The notes: generated from the sequence alone by a model not told the origin. A stretch of 64,000 nucleotides of DNA from Pseudomonas sp. ML96 (GCF_000761545.1 NZ_JPMY01000003.1:62001-126000), one strand, 5' to 3'. Shown: positions 10,639 through 20,666, counted from the stretch's first letter. A program made the numbers and translations.

Positions 10639-13600
10639 ACCTTTCCGCGCCGTTCATTCGCCGGCCGGTAGCGACCCTGCTGCTGAGCCTGGCGATCATC
10701 CTCGCCGGGCTGGTCAGCTTCCGCCTGCTGTCGGTGGCTCCGCTGCCGAACATGGACTTCCCGGCCATCGTCATCAGCGCCAACCTGCCAGGCGCCAGCC
10801 CGCAGACCATGGCCTCCAGCGTCGCCACGCCGCTGGAACGGGCGCTGGGCAGCATCGCCGGCATCAGCGAGATGACCAGTCGCAGCGCCCAGGGTAATAC
10901 GCGGATCATCATCCTCTTCGAGATCGGCCGGAACGTGGACGCCGCCGCCCGCGAGGTGCAGGCGGCGATCAACGCCTCGCGCAACCTGCTGCCCAGCGGC
11001 ATGCGCACCATGCCGACCTACGAGAAATTCAACCCGTCGCAGGCGCCGATCATGGTGCTGTCGCTGACCTCGCCGCAGCTGGACAAGAGCCAGCTGTACG
11101 ACCTGGCCTCCACGGTGATCGCGCAGAAACTGTCGCAGGTGCAGGGCGTGGGCAAGATCGAGATCGGCGGCAGCTCGCTGCCGGCGGTGCGGGTGGAGCT
11201 GGAGCCGCGTCTGCTCGACCAGTACGGCGTGGCACTGGACGAGGTGCGCACTGCCATCGCCGAGGCCAACCGCGACCGGCCCAAGGGCGACCTGGCCGAC
11301 GGCGACCGCCACTGGCAGATCCAGGCCAACGACCAGATGCACAAGGCGGCCGAGTACCAGGACCTGATCATCCGCTACGAGAACAACGCGCCGGTGCGCC
11401 TCAGTGATGTGGCCAAGGTCCGCGACTCGGTGGAGAACCGCTACAACTCCGGCTTCTACAACGACGAGAAGGCCGTGCTGCTGGTGGTCAACCGCCAGCC
11501 GGGGGCCAACATCATCAAGACCATCGAGGACATTCGCCGCGACCTGCCGGCACTGGAGGCGGTGATGCCGGCCAGCGCCAAGCTGGAGGTGGCGATGGAC
11601 CGCTCGCCGGTGATCCGCGCCAGCCTGCACGAGGCCGAGCGCACCCTGCTGATCGCGGTGGGCCTGGTGATCATGGTGGTGTTCCTGTTCCTCGGCCGCT
11701 GGCGCGCCTCGCTGATCCCGGCGCTGGCGGTGCCGGTGTCGCTGGTCGGCACCTTCGCGGTGATGTACCTGCTGGACTTCTCGCTGAACAACCTGTCGCT
11801 GATGGCGCTGATCATCTGCACCGGCCTGGTGGTGGACGATGCCATCGTCGTGCTGGAGAACATCTCGCGGCACATCGAGGCCGGCGAGAAGCCCATGGCC
11901 GCAGCTTTCAAGGGCGCGGAGGAGGTGGGCTTCACCCTGCTGTCGATGAACCTGTCGCTGGTCGCGGTGTTCCTCTCCATCCTGTTCATGGGCGGCATCG
12001 TTGGCAGTCTGTTCGGCGAGTTCGCCGTGACCCTGACCGCCGCCATCCTCATCTCCCTGGCCGTGTCGCTGACCCTCACGCCGATGCTCTGCGCGCGCTG
12101 GCTCAAGGCCGAGGAAGAGGAGCGCGAGCCCAGCCGTCTGCAGCAGGTCGGTGCGCGGGTGCAGGAGCGCGTGCTGGCCTTCTACGGGAGAACCCTGGAA
12201 TGGGCACTGGCGCATTCGCGGCTGACCCTGACGGTTCTGCTGCTGACCATCTTCGGCAACTTCTACCTGTTCGCCACCGTGTCGAAGAGCCTGGTTCCCG
12301 AGCAGGACACCGGCCAGCTGATCGGCTTCGTCCGCGGCGACGACGGCCTGTCGTTCCAGGTCATGCAGCCGAAGATGGAGGAATTCCGTCGCGGCCTGCT
12401 GGCCGATCCGGCGATCCACAGCGTGGCCGGTTTCATCGGTGGCGAGAGCGGCATCAACAACGCCTTCTTGGTGGTGCGCCTGAAGCCCATCGCCGAGCGC
12501 GATGCCTCTTCGCGGCAGGTGATGGACCGCCTGCGCCAGAACCTGCCCAAGGTGCCCGGCGCGCGACTGATGCTGATGGCCGACCAGGATTTGCAGTTCG
12601 GCGGCCGCCAGGGGCGCAGCTCGGAGAACGAGTACGTGCTGCTGGCCGGCGAGATGGAGCTGCTCAAGGAATGGCTGCCCAAGGTGCGCGACACCCTGGC
12701 GGCGCTGCCCGAGCTGACCGATATCGACGCCAACGAGGGCGAGGGCGCCCAGCAGATCAACCTGGTGGTGGACCGCACCACGGCGCAGCGCCTGGGCGTG
12801 GACATGGCGATGGTCACCAGCGTGTTGAACAACGCCTTCAGCCAGCGGCAGATTTCCACCATCTACGAGACGCTCAACCAGTACAGCGTGGTAATGGAGA
12901 TTGACCCGAAATACGCCCAGTACCCGGAGGCGCTGGACCAGATCCAGGTGATCGCCGCCGACGGCGCGCGCGTACCGCTGTCCGGCTTCGCCCGCTGGGA
13001 GCGCAGCCTGGAGGAGGACCGGGTCAACCACCAGGGCCAGTTCGCCGCCGAGAGCATCGGCTACAGTCTGGCGCCGGACGTGACGCAGGACCAGGCCAAC
13101 GCGGCGATTCGCAAGGCGGTGGATGAGCTCAACCTGCCCACCGAAGTGCAGGGCCAGCTCGGTGGCACCGGCGGCCAGTTCGAGAAGGAAGCCCAGGGCC
13201 AGCCGGTGATGCTGCTGATCGCCCTGCTGGTGGTGTACATCGTGCTCGGCATCCTCTACGAGAGCTATATCCACCCGCTGACCATTCTCTCCACATTGCC
13301 CTCGGCGGGTGTCGGCGCGCTGGCTGCGATCCTGCTCACCGGTGGCGAGTTCAGCATGATCTCGCTGCTCGGCCTGTTCCTGCTGATCGGCGTGGTGAAG
13401 AAGAACGCCATTCTGATGATCGACCTGGCCCTGGAGCTGGAGCGCAACGAGCACCTGAGCCCGCAGGAATCGATCCGCCGCGCCTGCCTGCTGCGCTTCC
13501 GCCCGATCATGATGACCACCCTGGCCGCCATGCTCGGCGCACTGCCGCTGTTGCTCGGCCAGGCCGAAGGCGCCGAGATGCGCCAGCCGCTGGGCCTGGC

Positions 13601-13742
13601 CATCGTCGGCGGCCTGGTGCTCAGCCAGTTGCTCACCCTCTACACCACTCCGGTGGTCTACCTGTATCTCGACCGCCTGCGCCATCGGGTCAACCGCTGG
13701 CGCGGCGTACGCAGTGACGCTGCTCTGGAAACGCCGCTATGA
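10635..13742 (+). CDS. muxC: RND multidrug efflux pump MuxC (MdtC family)
   Basis: A 1035-residue second RND subunit of the Mux pump, clearly related to the preceding gene but not a recent copy. It shows the [19 protein letters not shown] first helix, the proton-relay helix [39 protein letters not shown] and [20 protein letters not shown]. In MdtBC-type pumps the two subunits assemble as a 2:1 heterotrimer with different roles in proton transfer and substrate binding. Both subunits here keep the TM4 Asp-Asp pair. Start and stop overlap muxB and opmB as ATGA. Confidence 0.94.
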   Translation: MNLSAPFIRRPVATLLLSLAIILAGLVSFRLLSVAPLPNMDFPAIVISANLPGASPQTMASSVATPLERALGSIAGISEMTSRSAQGNTRIIILFEIGRNVDAAAREVQAAINASRNLLPSGMRTMPTYEKFNPSQAPIMVLSLTSPQLDKSQLYDLASTVIAQKLSQVQGVGKIEIGGSSLPAVRVELEPRLLDQYGVALDEVRTAIAEANRDRPKGDLADGDRHWQIQANDQMHKAAEYQDLIIRYENNAPVRLSDVAKVRDSVENRYNSGFYNDEKAVLLVVNRQPGANIIKTIEDIRRDLPALEAVMPASAKLEVAMDRSPVIRASLHEAERTLLIAVGLVIMVVFLFLGRWRASLIPALAVPVSLVGTFAVMYLLDFSLNNLSLMALIICTGLVVDDAIVVLENISRHIEAGEKPMAAAFKGAEEVGFTLLSMNLSLVAVFLSILFMGGIVGSLFGEFAVTLTAAILISLAVSLTLTPMLCARWLKAEEEEREPSRLQQVGARVQERVLAFYGRTLEWALAHSRLTLTVLLLTIFGNFYLFATVSKSLVPEQDTGQLIGFVRGDDGLSFQVMQPKMEEFRRGLLADPAIHSVAGFIGGESGINNAFLVVRLKPIAERDASSRQVMDRLRQNLPKVPGARLMLMADQDLQFGGRQGRSSENEYVLLAGEMELLKEWLPKVRDTLAALPELTDIDANEGEGAQQINLVVDRTTAQRLGVDMAMVTSVLNNAFSQRQISTIYETLNQYSVVMEIDPKYAQYPEALDQIQVIAADGARVPLSGFARWERSLEEDRVNHQGQFAAESIGYSLAPDVTQDQANAAIRKAVDELNLPTEVQGQLGGTGGQFEKEAQGQPVMLLIALLVVYIVLGILYESYIHPLTILSTLPSAGVGALAAILLTGGEFSMISLLGLFLLIGVVKKNAILMIDLALELERNEHLSPQESIRRACLLRFRPIMMTTLAAMLGALPLLLGQAEGAEMRQPLGLAIVGGLVLSQLLTLYTTPVVYLYLDRLRHRVNRWRGVRSDAALETPL

Positions 13743-15190
13743 AGCCTGTACTGCCCCGTTTTTCGCCTCTGCTGGTTGCCTTGCTGCTGGCCGGCTGCGC
13801 CGTCGGCCCGGACTATCTGCGCCCGGATAGCGCGCCGTCGGCCGAGTTCAAGCAGGCCGCCGGCTGGAAGTCCGCCGCACCGGCCGATACCGCGCTGCGG
13901 GGCGACTGGTGGAAGCTCTACGGCGACGCCGAGCTGGACGCGCTGGTCGAGCGCCTGGACGCCAACAACCAGAGCCTGGCCTCGTCTGCGGCCCAGTACC
14001 GTCAGGCCCAGGCCTTGGTGCGTGGCGCGCGGGCCGGCTTCTTCCCGACCATTGGCCTCAACACCGGCGTGACCCGCGCCGGCCAGGGCGGTGGTGACAG
14101 CACCATCGGTACCACCGGCGGCATCAGCGTCAGCGGTGGCGGCCAGTCGCAGGTGTCCAAGAGCTACGAGGCAAGCCTTGGCGTGAGCTGGGAGCTGGAC
14201 CTGTGGGGCAAGCTGCGCCGCCAGCTGGAGTCGGAAAACGCGGGACTCGATGCCAGCAGCGCCGACCTGGCCGGCGTGCGCCTGAGCCAGCAGTCCGAGC
14301 TGGTGCAGAACTACCTGCAACTGCGCGTGCTGGATCAGCAGAAGCGCCTGCTCGACGAGACGGTGGCTGCCTACAAGCAAGCCTTCCGCATCGCCGAGAA
14401 CCAGTACAAGGCCGGCATCGTGCCGAAATCCGACGTGACCCAGGCGCTGACCCAGCTCAAGGGCACCGAGGCCGAGGCGGTGGATCTGGAATACCAGCGC
14501 GCCCAGTTGGAGCACGCGATCGCCGTACTGGTCGGCGTGGCGCCTTCCGAATTCGAACTGGCGGTGCGCGATGACGTGCCGGCGCTGCCCAGCGTGCCGG
14601 TCAGCCTGCCATCAACCCTGCTCGAGCGCCGCCCCGACGTGGCCGCCGCCGAACGCCGGGTGATGGCCGCCAACGCCGAGATCGGCGTGGCCGAGGCCGC
14701 CTACTATCCGGAACTGAGCCTGTCCGCTTCGGGCGGCTATCGCAGCGGTGGCCTGGACAACTGGATCAGCTCGCCCAACCGCTTCTGGTCCATCGGTCCG
14801 GCCTTCGCCCTCAACCTGTTCGATGGTGGCCTGATCCGCTCCCGCGTCGAGCAGGCCGAGGCGAGCTACGACCAGACCGTGGCCGACTACCGGCAAACGG
14901 TGCTGCGCAGCTTCCGCGAAGTGGAGGATTATCTGGTGCAGCTGGCCGTGCTGGAGCGCGAGGCGGTGGTGCAGCAGGAGGCGCTGGACGCCGCCCGCGA
15001 ATCGCTGCGGCTGATGCTCAACCAGTACCGCGCCGGTACCGTGGAGTTCACTGATGTGGTCAGCGTGCAGACCACCGCGCTGTCCAACGAACGCACCCGT
15101 CTGACCCTGCAGGGCAGCCGCCTGACCGCCAGCGTGCAGCTGGTCGCGGCCCTGGGCGGCGGTTGGCAGGGACTGCCAGTCGAGGAATAA
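13739..15190 (+). CDS. opmB: Outer-membrane efflux channel lipoprotein OpmB
   Basis: A 483-residue TolC/OprM-family channel (NodT subgroup) serving the Mux pump. A lipoprotein signal ends in LLLAGC (Cys about residue 20), followed by AVGPDYLRPD, the usual start of the mature family. The duplicated alpha-helical barrel repeats are visible (QYRQAQALVRGARAGFFPTI; YEASLGVSWELDLWGKLRRQ; then in the second half RRPDVAAAERRVMAANAEIG and WSIGPAFALNLFDGG). It is the last gene of the operon; no strong hairpin follows before the convergent gene. Confidence 0.93.
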   Translation: MKPVLPRFSPLLVALLLAGCAVGPDYLRPDSAPSAEFKQAAGWKSAAPADTALRGDWWKLYGDAELDALVERLDANNQSLASSAAQYRQAQALVRGARAGFFPTIGLNTGVTRAGQGGGDSTIGTTGGISVSGGGQSQVSKSYEASLGVSWELDLWGKLRRQLESENAGLDASSADLAGVRLSQQSELVQNYLQLRVLDQQKRLLDETVAAYKQAFRIAENQYKAGIVPKSDVTQALTQLKGTEAEAVDLEYQRAQLEHAIAVLVGVAPSEFELAVRDDVPALPSVPVSLPSTLLERRPDVAAAERRVMAANAEIGVAEAAYYPELSLSASGGYRSGGLDNWISSPNRFWSIGPAFALNLFDGGLIRSRVEQAEASYDQTVADYRQTVLRSFREVEDYLVQLAVLEREAVVQQEALDAARESLRLMLNQYRAGTVEFTDVVSVQTTALSNERTRLTLQGSRLTASVQLVAALGGGWQGLPVEE

Positions 15191-15241
15191 CGCTGCGATC
15201 TCGCTGCCGTCCAATCGACGCGCAGCAGATCCCAGGTAGGC

Positions 15242-15691
15242 TCAAGGCTTGATGGTCGCCTCGATGCGCACGATTTTCGGTTCGCCGTCGATCAGGCGCA
15301 GGCTGGCGGTTTCCTGCATGCCAGTGCTCATCTCGTGGCCCTGCATGCTCAGGGTTTCCTTGGTGGTGTCCTTGACCGTGGCGCTCTGGCCGTCGGCGGC
15401 GATCTCGATCGACTCGATGGCCACTTCCATGCGGTAGCTTTCCAGGCCGCCCCAGCCTTGCTGCAGCAGCTGGCGGTATTTGCTGGCATCGAGTTCGATG
15501 CTGCCGTTGGGCGCGCTGATATGGATGCGCACGTCGTCGCTCATGTGCGACAGGGTGGCGTCGATGTCGCGTTTCGAGGCGTCGGCCGCCACCTGGTCGT
15601 ACAGGCTGCGGATACTGGCTTCGGTCAGCGCCGAATCGGCGTGGGCGAGTGGGGCGAACAGGCAGAGCAGGGACAGCGCGAGCTTTTTCAT
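15242..15691 (-). CDS. Secreted NTF2-like (SnoaL-type) protein of unknown function
   Basis: A 149-residue protein with a clean Sec signal peptide (MKKLALSLLCLFAPLAHADS, cleavage after AHA at about 18). The mature part has the NTF2-like cone pattern: an N-terminal helix pair (ASIRSLYDQVAADASKRDID), DDVRIHISAPNG, YRQLLQQGWGGLESYRMEV, then strands ending in GEPKIVRIEATIKP. Such domains can be small enzymes or ligand-binding modules; no catalytic set can be named. It is convergent with opmB and otherwise monocistronic. Confidence 0.75.
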   Translation of the reverse strand: MKKLALSLLCLFAPLAHADSALTEASIRSLYDQVAADASKRDIDATLSHMSDDVRIHISAPNGSIELDASKYRQLLQQGWGGLESYRMEVAIESIEIAADGQSATVKDTTKETLSMQGHEMSTGMQETASLRLIDGEPKIVRIEATIKP

Positions 15692-15778
15692 CGACCTTCC
15701 TTGAGCGTGTGAGAGCGGATTGCTGATGCTAGCGGCATCGCGCCTGCGAAATAAATCCCTGTCTTTGTAAAGAGCGGA

Positions 15779-16438
15779 TCAGTCCCGATCTGGCGCCCCC
15801 AGCGGGAAGAACGCCCGGTAGGGGCGTGCCTCGTCCACGGCGCGGGCGAAGGAGGGCCGCTGCAGCAGGCGCTGGCGATAGGCGCGCAGGGTAGGCAAGG
15901 CCTCGTTGATCGGCTGGGTCCAGTCGGCGTAGAACAGGAAGGGCGCGGCCGCGCAGTCGGCCAGGCTGAAGCTGTCGCCGGCTGCCCAGGTGCGACCCTG
16001 TAGACGCCGCTCCAGCCAGGCGTAGGCGGTGTCCAGCATCTGCCGCGCCTCGTTCACACCGTAGGCGTCGCGGTTGTGCTCCTGGCGCAGGGCATCGAAC
16101 ACGCACTTCTGCTGCGGCGTGGAGATGTAGTTGTCGAATACCCGGTCCATCAGGCGCACTTCCAGAGCCAGGATCGGGTCCGCGGGGATCAACCGCACCG
16201 GTCCGGGGTGGCGCAGCTGCAGATGCTCGATGATGACGCTCGACTCCAGCACTGGCAGGCCATCGTCCAGCAGCAGCGGAAAGCGCCGCAGCGGCCACAG
16301 CTCGGCCAGGCGTTGCATGTTCTGCGGCTGCTCCGGCGCCAGCAGGCGGTACTCGAAGGGCGTGTCGTTCTCGTAGAGGGCGATCAGCACCTTCTGGCAG
16401 TAGGAAGAGAAGGGGTGAGCGAAGAGTTCCAGGGCCAT
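15779..16438 (-). CDS. Glutathione S-transferase family protein
   Basis: A 219-residue cytosolic GST-fold protein. The thioredoxin-like N-terminal domain (residues 1-80) contains HPFSSYCQKVLIALYEND with a Ser/Cys in the catalytic region and PLLLDDGLPVLESSVIIEHL with the cis-Pro and the ESS glutathione gamma-glutamyl contact. The all-helical C-terminal domain carries the N-capping GDSFSLADCAAAPFLFYADW motif. The substrate is not deducible. It begins 50 bases after the stop of the LysR gene on the same strand, so the regulator and the GST may be co-transcribed. Confidence 0.88.
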   Translation of the reverse strand: MALELFAHPFSSYCQKVLIALYENDTPFEYRLLAPEQPQNMQRLAELWPLRRFPLLLDDGLPVLESSVIIEHLQLRHPGPVRLIPADPILALEVRLMDRVFDNYISTPQQKCVFDALRQEHNRDAYGVNEARQMLDTAYAWLERRLQGRTWAAGDSFSLADCAAAPFLFYADWTQPINEALPTLRAYRQRLLQRPSFARAVDEARPYRAFFPLGAPDRD

Positions 16439-16488
16439 GTTGCGCGTCTCCGTGGGATGGGTCTGCTACTGGTCGAATGGCGCCTGGC

Positions 16489-17391
16489 TCAATCGACAGC
16501 CGTCGTGTTTTCTTGCAGCACTTCCTCGGCCAGCCAGTCCAGCAGCGCCTTGACCGCCGGCTGGCGCTCGCGGCCCGGTACGCACAGTGCCAAGTACGGT
16601 GCACCGGGCAGGCTGATGTCGGCGCGGTAAGGGCGCAGCAGGCCGCTGGCCAGGCTGTCGGACACCAGCACCGAGCTGGCCAGCACCAGGCCCTGACCGG
16701 CAATGGCCGCCTGCAGAGCGTAGTGCTCGTCCGGATAGTCGCGGCGGGTAGCCGCGAGCACCCAGTCCTCGCCGGACTGTTCGGCCCAGCTCTCCCAGAC
16801 CGGCAGACCGGACATCGGCGCGTCCCAGCCGACACCGATCAGGTCCGGGCGCCGTTGTGGCATGTCCTCCCGCAGCTGTGGCGCGGCGTAGGCCGCGAAG
16901 TGCTCGTCCATCAACTGTTGTTGGTGCAGTTGCGGGTAGTCGCCCAGGCCGCAGCGAATCACCAGGTCGAGGCTGGAGTCGCGCTCCAGGTCGACCAGCT
17001 CGTTGCTGGTCTCGATGCGCACGCGGATGCCGGGATGGCGTCGATAGAAGCGACCGAGGCGCGGCACCAACCAGAGCGCGGCGAAGGCCGGCATGGTGTT
17101 GAGGCTCAGGCTGTGTTCGCGCGGCTGCGGGCGCAAGGCCTCCAGGCTGCGGTCGATCTCCAGCAGGGCGCCATGCAGGCTGCGGCGCAGCCGTTCGCCA
17201 CCTTCGGTCAGGCGCACGCCACGACCCAGGCGTTCGAACAGCAGGGTGCCGAGCCACTGTTCCAGGCCTCGGATCTGGTGCGACACGGCGGTGGGCGTGA
17301 CATTCAGCTCCAGCGCAGCGGCGCGAAAGCTGGCCAGGCGGGCCGCCGATTCGAAGGTGCGCAAGGCGGTGAGGGGAATTCGCGCGAACAT
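16489..17391 (-). CDS. LysR-family transcriptional regulator (GcvA-like)
   Basis: A 300-residue LTTR. The N-terminal winged helix-turn-helix is clear (LTALRTFESAARLASFRAAA, ELNVTPTAVSHQIRGLEQWL, LFERLGRGVRLTEGG), followed by a PBP2 effector domain (LNTMPAFAALWLVPRLGRFY; DLVIRCGLGDYP). The HQIRGLE helix and the RLGRFYRRHPGI linker resemble GcvA-type regulators. The ATG at 17391 was chosen because GGAGA sits just upstream; a GTG 12 bases earlier is less likely. It is divergent from the PACE transporter (107-bp gap) and upstream of the GST, so either may be its target. Confidence 0.88.
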   Translation of the reverse strand: MFARIPLTALRTFESAARLASFRAAALELNVTPTAVSHQIRGLEQWLGTLLFERLGRGVRLTEGGERLRRSLHGALLEIDRSLEALRPQPREHSLSLNTMPAFAALWLVPRLGRFYRRHPGIRVRIETSNELVDLERDSSLDLVIRCGLGDYPQLHQQQLMDEHFAAYAAPQLREDMPQRRPDLIGVGWDAPMSGLPVWESWAEQSGEDWVLAATRRDYPDEHYALQAAIAGQGLVLASSVLVSDSLASGLLRPYRADISLPGAPYLALCVPGRERQPAVKALLDWLAEEVLQENTTAVD

Positions 17392-17511
17392 GCCTATCTC
17401 CACAACAGGTGAGTTGGATTCATCTTGGCGGACTATAGGTCATTTGTCCCTGAGTGGCTCCATGCATAGATTTCACGCCATGGAAACGAGCTGCAAAGGG
17501 TGAGGTGAGCT

Positions 17512-17946
17512 ATGCAAGGGGCGAAGAGAAAGGTCGTACAGGCGCTGCTCTACGAGCTGGTGGGCGCGCTGTTCGTCTCGCCGGTGATCGCCTGGGGCTT
17601 CGACGAGAGCCTGGTCTACTCCAGCACCCTGGCGCTGCTGCTGTCGCTGGTGGCGCTGAGCTGGAACATGGTGTTCAACAGCCTGTTCGAGTACTGGGAG
17701 GCACGTCAGCTCCAGCGCAGCCGCACGCTGAGACGGCGCATCCTGCACTCGCTGGGCTTCGAAGGCGGGCTGGCACTGCTCCTGGTACCGCTGATGGCCT
17801 GGTGGCTGGATATCACCTGGTGGCAGGCGCTGGTCGCCGATTTCGGCCTGCTGCTGTTCTTCTTTTTCTATGCATTCGTCTTCCAGTGGGCCTTCGACGC
17901 GCTGTTCGGCGTGCCAGACTCGGCCATGGAGGCTTGCCGCGGCTGA
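17512..17946 (+). CDS. PACE-family small efflux transporter
   Basis: A 144-residue protein with four predicted transmembrane helices arranged as two bacterial transmembrane pair repeats: residues about 8-62 and 80-135. Repeat hallmarks are RKVVQALLYELVGALFVSPV and MVFNSLFEYWEAR in the first half, then ILHSLGFEGGLALLLVPLMA and FVFQWAFDALFG in the second. This is the PACE (AceI-like) drug/proton antiporter architecture, with the conserved N-terminal helix-1 glutamate present (YELVG). Substrates in the family include chlorhexidine and polyamines; the substrate here is unknown. GAGG lies 8 bases before the ATG. It is divergent from the LysR gene. Confidence 0.88.
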   Translation: MQGAKRKVVQALLYELVGALFVSPVIAWGFDESLVYSSTLALLLSLVALSWNMVFNSLFEYWEARQLQRSRTLRRRILHSLGFEGGLALLLVPLMAWWLDITWWQALVADFGLLLFFFFYAFVFQWAFDALFGVPDSAMEACRG

Positions 17947-18049
17947 AGACGAATAGGAGTGATTACCTGACTGCGGGGACGGGTTCGCTGGACGTTGCGT
18001 AGTGCTGGGCTAGGGTAAAGATGAGTGCTAGCGGCAACTGGATGCCTCT

Positions 18050-18526
18050 ATGGATAGATTATCTGTGCTGCCCTTTCGGCTAGCAGGACAGCACCTGGCG
18101 GTACCTCTGGACAGCGTGATCCGGGTGATCCCGGCCCTGCAGTGCATGCCATTGCCTGGGGCCCCGCAAACCGTTATCGGCCTGGCCAATGTGCGCGGGC
18201 AGATCGTTCCCGTGGTCGACCTGGCTCGGCGCTTCGCCTGGCAGACGCCGCCGCTCGGCCTGTGGCAGCCATTTCTCTGGCTGCGTAGTCGCGCTCGCGA
18301 GCTGCTGGTTCCGGTGGAGCAAGTGGAAACGGCGACGCAATGCGAGCCTGACGACCTAGTGCCCGCCGCCCAGCCGCAGGTGCCCAGCGAGCTGCTGCGC
18401 GGCGTGCTGCGCACGGAGGAGGGCATGCTGCTGATCCAGGACATCGAGCAGGTACTCTCGGACGCCGACGAAAACGAACTGCAGCAGGCGCTGGATGCCA
18501 GAGGAGCGGGCCATGCGCCAGGCTGA
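18050..18526 (+). CDS. cheW: CheW-like coupling protein (WspB position)
   Basis: A 158-residue CheW-domain protein that would couple a receptor to the kinase array. The domain shows FRLAGQHLAVPLDSVIRVIP, MPLPGAPQTVIGLANVRGQI and VPVVDLARRF, the typical SH3-like pattern with the conserved G-x-x-N-x-R-G turn. It is the first gene of a six-gene run in the order of wspB-C-D-E-F-R. No methyl-accepting chemotaxis receptor gene precedes it: the upstream neighbour is the PACE transporter, 103 bases away. The Shine-Dalgarno is weak. Its 3' end overlaps the cheR start by 14 bases. Confidence 0.88.
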   Translation: MDRLSVLPFRLAGQHLAVPLDSVIRVIPALQCMPLPGAPQTVIGLANVRGQIVPVVDLARRFAWQTPPLGLWQPFLWLRSRARELLVPVEQVETATQCEPDDLVPAAQPQVPSELLRGVLRTEEGMLLIQDIEQVLSDADENELQQALDARGAGHAPG

Positions 18527-19997
18527 TCCACTCTGCTCGCCGCGCCTGCTGGAGCTATTGGCGAACAAGGTGCATCAGCATCTGGGCCTGGATTTCTCCA
18601 GTTCCCGGCGCGCTGACCTGCTGCGTCGCCTGCGCCAGCTGGCCGAGGAGCAGGACGGCGAGTCCTCGGTATGGTTGGAGCACCTGGCCTTCGACGACTG
18701 GGATGACGCGCAGATTCAGCGTCTGATTCCGGCGTTCACCGTGGGCGAAACCTACTTCCGTCGCGATCCCGAGGCCTTCGACTGGCTGGCTCGCCAGCAC
18801 CTGCGCCCGGTGCTGCAACGCCGCCGCGAGGCTGGCAACTACCGGCTGCGCGTGTGGAGTGCTGCCTGCTGCACCGGCGAAGAGGCCTACAGCCTGCTGT
18901 TCATGCTCGACGAGCTGTTGGGTGGTGAGCGCGAGCGCTGGACCGTGGAATTGCTGGCCAGCGACATCAACTCCATCTTCCTGGCACGTGCCGAGCAGGG
19001 TTGCTACGGGCAAAACGCCTTCCGCCGTAACGAAGAGGCCTTCCGCAGCCGCCATTTCCAGGCCGAGGGCAATGCCTGGCGAGTGCGTCCGCAGTGGCGT
19101 GGGCGCATCCGTTTCCTGCAGCACAACCTGAGCGCTGGTCCGTTGCCGGACCCTCGCAGCGGTCTGTTCGCCGTCGACCTGATCCTCTGCCGCAATGTGC
19201 TGATGTACTTCTCCGCCGAACATGCAGGCTCGACGCTGCGCGGCCTGCTGGCGAGCCTGAGTACCGACGGCATTCTGCTGCTCAGCGCGGTGGAGGCGGG
19301 CCTGGCCAGCCAGGCCGGGCTCAGCGGTTTCTGGGCTGGTAGCAACTATGCATTGGCGCCGGGCGGGCAAATGCCACGGTCGACCACGGTCGTCCCGCAG
19401 TCAGCGACCCGCGAAGCGCAGCCCATGCACGCCAGGCCGCAGCCCCCCACCGACACAGCGGTAGCCGCAGAACCAGCGCAGGAGCCGCTCTGGCAACGCG
19501 CCATCGCAGCTCTGGACCAGGGACGCCACGAAGTCGTGTGGGAGCTGATTCAAACCTACCTGAATCAGCCAGGGCTGACGCCGAACCAACGCTATGAGGC
19601 TTGTCTGTTGCAGGCCCGCAGCTGGGCCGAACAACACCGCAGCGCCGAGGCCAAGGAGTGGCTGCAGCGCGCGCAGGCTCTGGACCCGGCAGCGCTGCAG
19701 CCGTATTGGCTGCAGGCCATGCTGGCCCGTCACGAGGGGGACGTGCAGGCAGCGCTGCAGGTACTGCACAAGTTGCTGTACCTGGCGCCGGAATGCCCGA
19801 TGGCGCACTTCCAGCAGGGCCTGTTGTTGCGTGAAACGGGCCGTCGCCAGGCTGGGGACAAGGCGCTGCGTCTCTGCTGCCGTTTGCTGCAGGACGAAGT
19901 GCACGAGCCGTTGCAGTTCGCCGAGGGGCTGGGCCGTGTCCAGCTGCAGCAGTTGTGCGAGCAACTTCTGGGGGATGAGCCATGCCCACCTTCCTGA
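18513..19997 (+). CDS. cheR: CheR-type MCP methyltransferase with TPR C-terminus (WspC-like)
   Basis: A 494-residue protein. Residues about 10-270 form the CheR methyltransferase: GETYFRRDPEAFDWL, the SAM-binding loop LRVWSAACCTGEEAYSLL, WTVELLASDINSIFL, and DLILCRNVLMYFS. Residues about 325-490 are helical TPR-like repeats (YEACLLQARSWAEQHRSAEA; YWLQAMLARHEGDVQAALQV; HFQQGLLLRETGRRQAG), as in WspC. The enzyme would methylate receptor glutamates, yet no receptor gene lies in this operon. ATG 18513 is preferred because GAGGAG precedes it. It overlaps the next cheW by 16 bases. Confidence 0.9.
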   Translation: MRQADPLCSPRLLELLANKVHQHLGLDFSSSRRADLLRRLRQLAEEQDGESSVWLEHLAFDDWDDAQIQRLIPAFTVGETYFRRDPEAFDWLARQHLRPVLQRRREAGNYRLRVWSAACCTGEEAYSLLFMLDELLGGERERWTVELLASDINSIFLARAEQGCYGQNAFRRNEEAFRSRHFQAEGNAWRVRPQWRGRIRFLQHNLSAGPLPDPRSGLFAVDLILCRNVLMYFSAEHAGSTLRGLLASLSTDGILLLSAVEAGLASQAGLSGFWAGSNYALAPGGQMPRSTTVVPQSATREAQPMHARPQPPTDTAVAAEPAQEPLWQRAIAALDQGRHEVVWELIQTYLNQPGLTPNQRYEACLLQARSWAEQHRSAEAKEWLQRAQALDPAALQPYWLQAMLARHEGDVQAALQVLHKLLYLAPECPMAHFQQGLLLRETGRRQAGDKALRLCCRLLQDEVHEPLQFAEGLGRVQLQQLCEQLLGDEPCPPS

Positions 19998-20590
19998 ACG
20001 ACGAACAGCGCTGGGAACAACTGCGCGAGCGTCTGGCGGAGTTCGAGCGGCGCATCGACGAGGGCTTTGCCCCGGATCTAGAACAACGCGAAGAGCGCCT
20101 GCAGGCGCGCACCCGCGAATGGGCGCGCAGCCTGCAGGAGGAGCGCCCGGACAGCCTGATCGAAGTGCTCTGTTTCACCCTGGGCGAGGAGGTCTATGCG
20201 GTGGAGAGCCGCCATGTGGTCGCGGCGCTGCCGCTGCCGCAGTTCACGCCCTTGCCGGGCACGCCGCCCTTCGTGCTGGGCATCGTCGGGGTGCGCGGGC
20301 ATATCGTCTCGGTGCTGGACCTGCGGGTGTTCTTCGAACTACCGATAGAGGGTCTCTCCGACAAGAACTACCTGGTAGTGCTGCGCAGCCCGGAGATGGA
20401 GTTCGGCCTGCTGGCCGACCGTATCCGCGGCATCGAGCAGCTACGCCGCGACAGCCTGCAGAGCGAGCTGGCCAACCTTACCGGCATCCGCGCGCGCTAC
20501 CTGCTAGGCGTGACCCCGGATCAGAAGACCGTGCTGGACGGCGCGCGCCTGCTGGCCGATCCCGATCTGCAGATTCGTGACGACGACTAG
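19982..20590 (+). CDS. cheW: CheW-like coupling protein with N-terminal extension (WspD position)
   Basis: A 202-residue protein. Residues about 1-50 are a charged, probably coiled-coil extension (EQLRERLAEFERRIDEGFAP, EERLQARTREWARSLQEER). Residues about 58-190 are a CheW domain: LCFTLGEEVYAVESRHVV, FTPLPGTPPFVLGIVGVRGH, SVLDLRVFFELPIEGLSD. The second coupling protein of the cluster matches WspD, which also has an N-terminal extension. It starts inside the end of cheR, with GGGGATGAG upstream. It is followed by an 82-base spacer holding a short open frame and a hairpin before cheA. Confidence 0.88.
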   Translation: MPTFLNDEQRWEQLRERLAEFERRIDEGFAPDLEQREERLQARTREWARSLQEERPDSLIEVLCFTLGEEVYAVESRHVVAALPLPQFTPLPGTPPFVLGIVGVRGHIVSVLDLRVFFELPIEGLSDKNYLVVLRSPEMEFGLLADRIRGIEQLRRDSLQSELANLTGIRARYLLGVTPDQKTVLDGARLLADPDLQIRDDD

Positions 20591-20606
20591 GCACATGGAG
20601 GGCAGG

Positions 20607-20666
20607 ATGCCGATTAGCCATCAACGACCACGGCAGACTTCGGTCTGCGCCGGATCTGCGAGCTGA
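20607..20666 (+). CDS. Possible 19-codon leader ORF upstream of cheA
   Basis: An ATG at 20607, directly behind a GGAGGGCAGG ribosome-binding sequence, opens 19 codons (MPISHQRPRQTSVCAGSAS) that stop at TGA 20664-20666, six bases before the cheA ATG. The cheA start itself has no good Shine-Dalgarno (only GAG). The frame may therefore serve to couple translation into cheA. It contains a UUCG-capped hairpin. No homology can be claimed, and it may not be a functional peptide. Confidence 0.35.
   Translation: MPISHQRPRQTSVCAGSAS
20633..20648 (+). other. UUCG-capped RNA hairpin in the cheW-cheA spacer
   Basis: GCAGAC-TTCG-GTCTGC forms a 6-bp stem with an ultra-stable UUCG loop inside the intra-operon spacer. 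No T-tract follows, so it is more likely an mRNA processing or stability element than a terminator. Confidence 0.5.

Noticed and set aside
10566..13685. Open frame of over 1000 codons on the strand opposite muxC
   Set aside because: High third-position GC removes stops from antisense frames; the muxC product is a full RND pump with all motifs, and the opposite frame has low-complexity Gln/His/Arg-rich sequence without domains. The same reasoning removed long antisense frames opposite muxB, the LOV protein gene, the NRPS genes and mexF.
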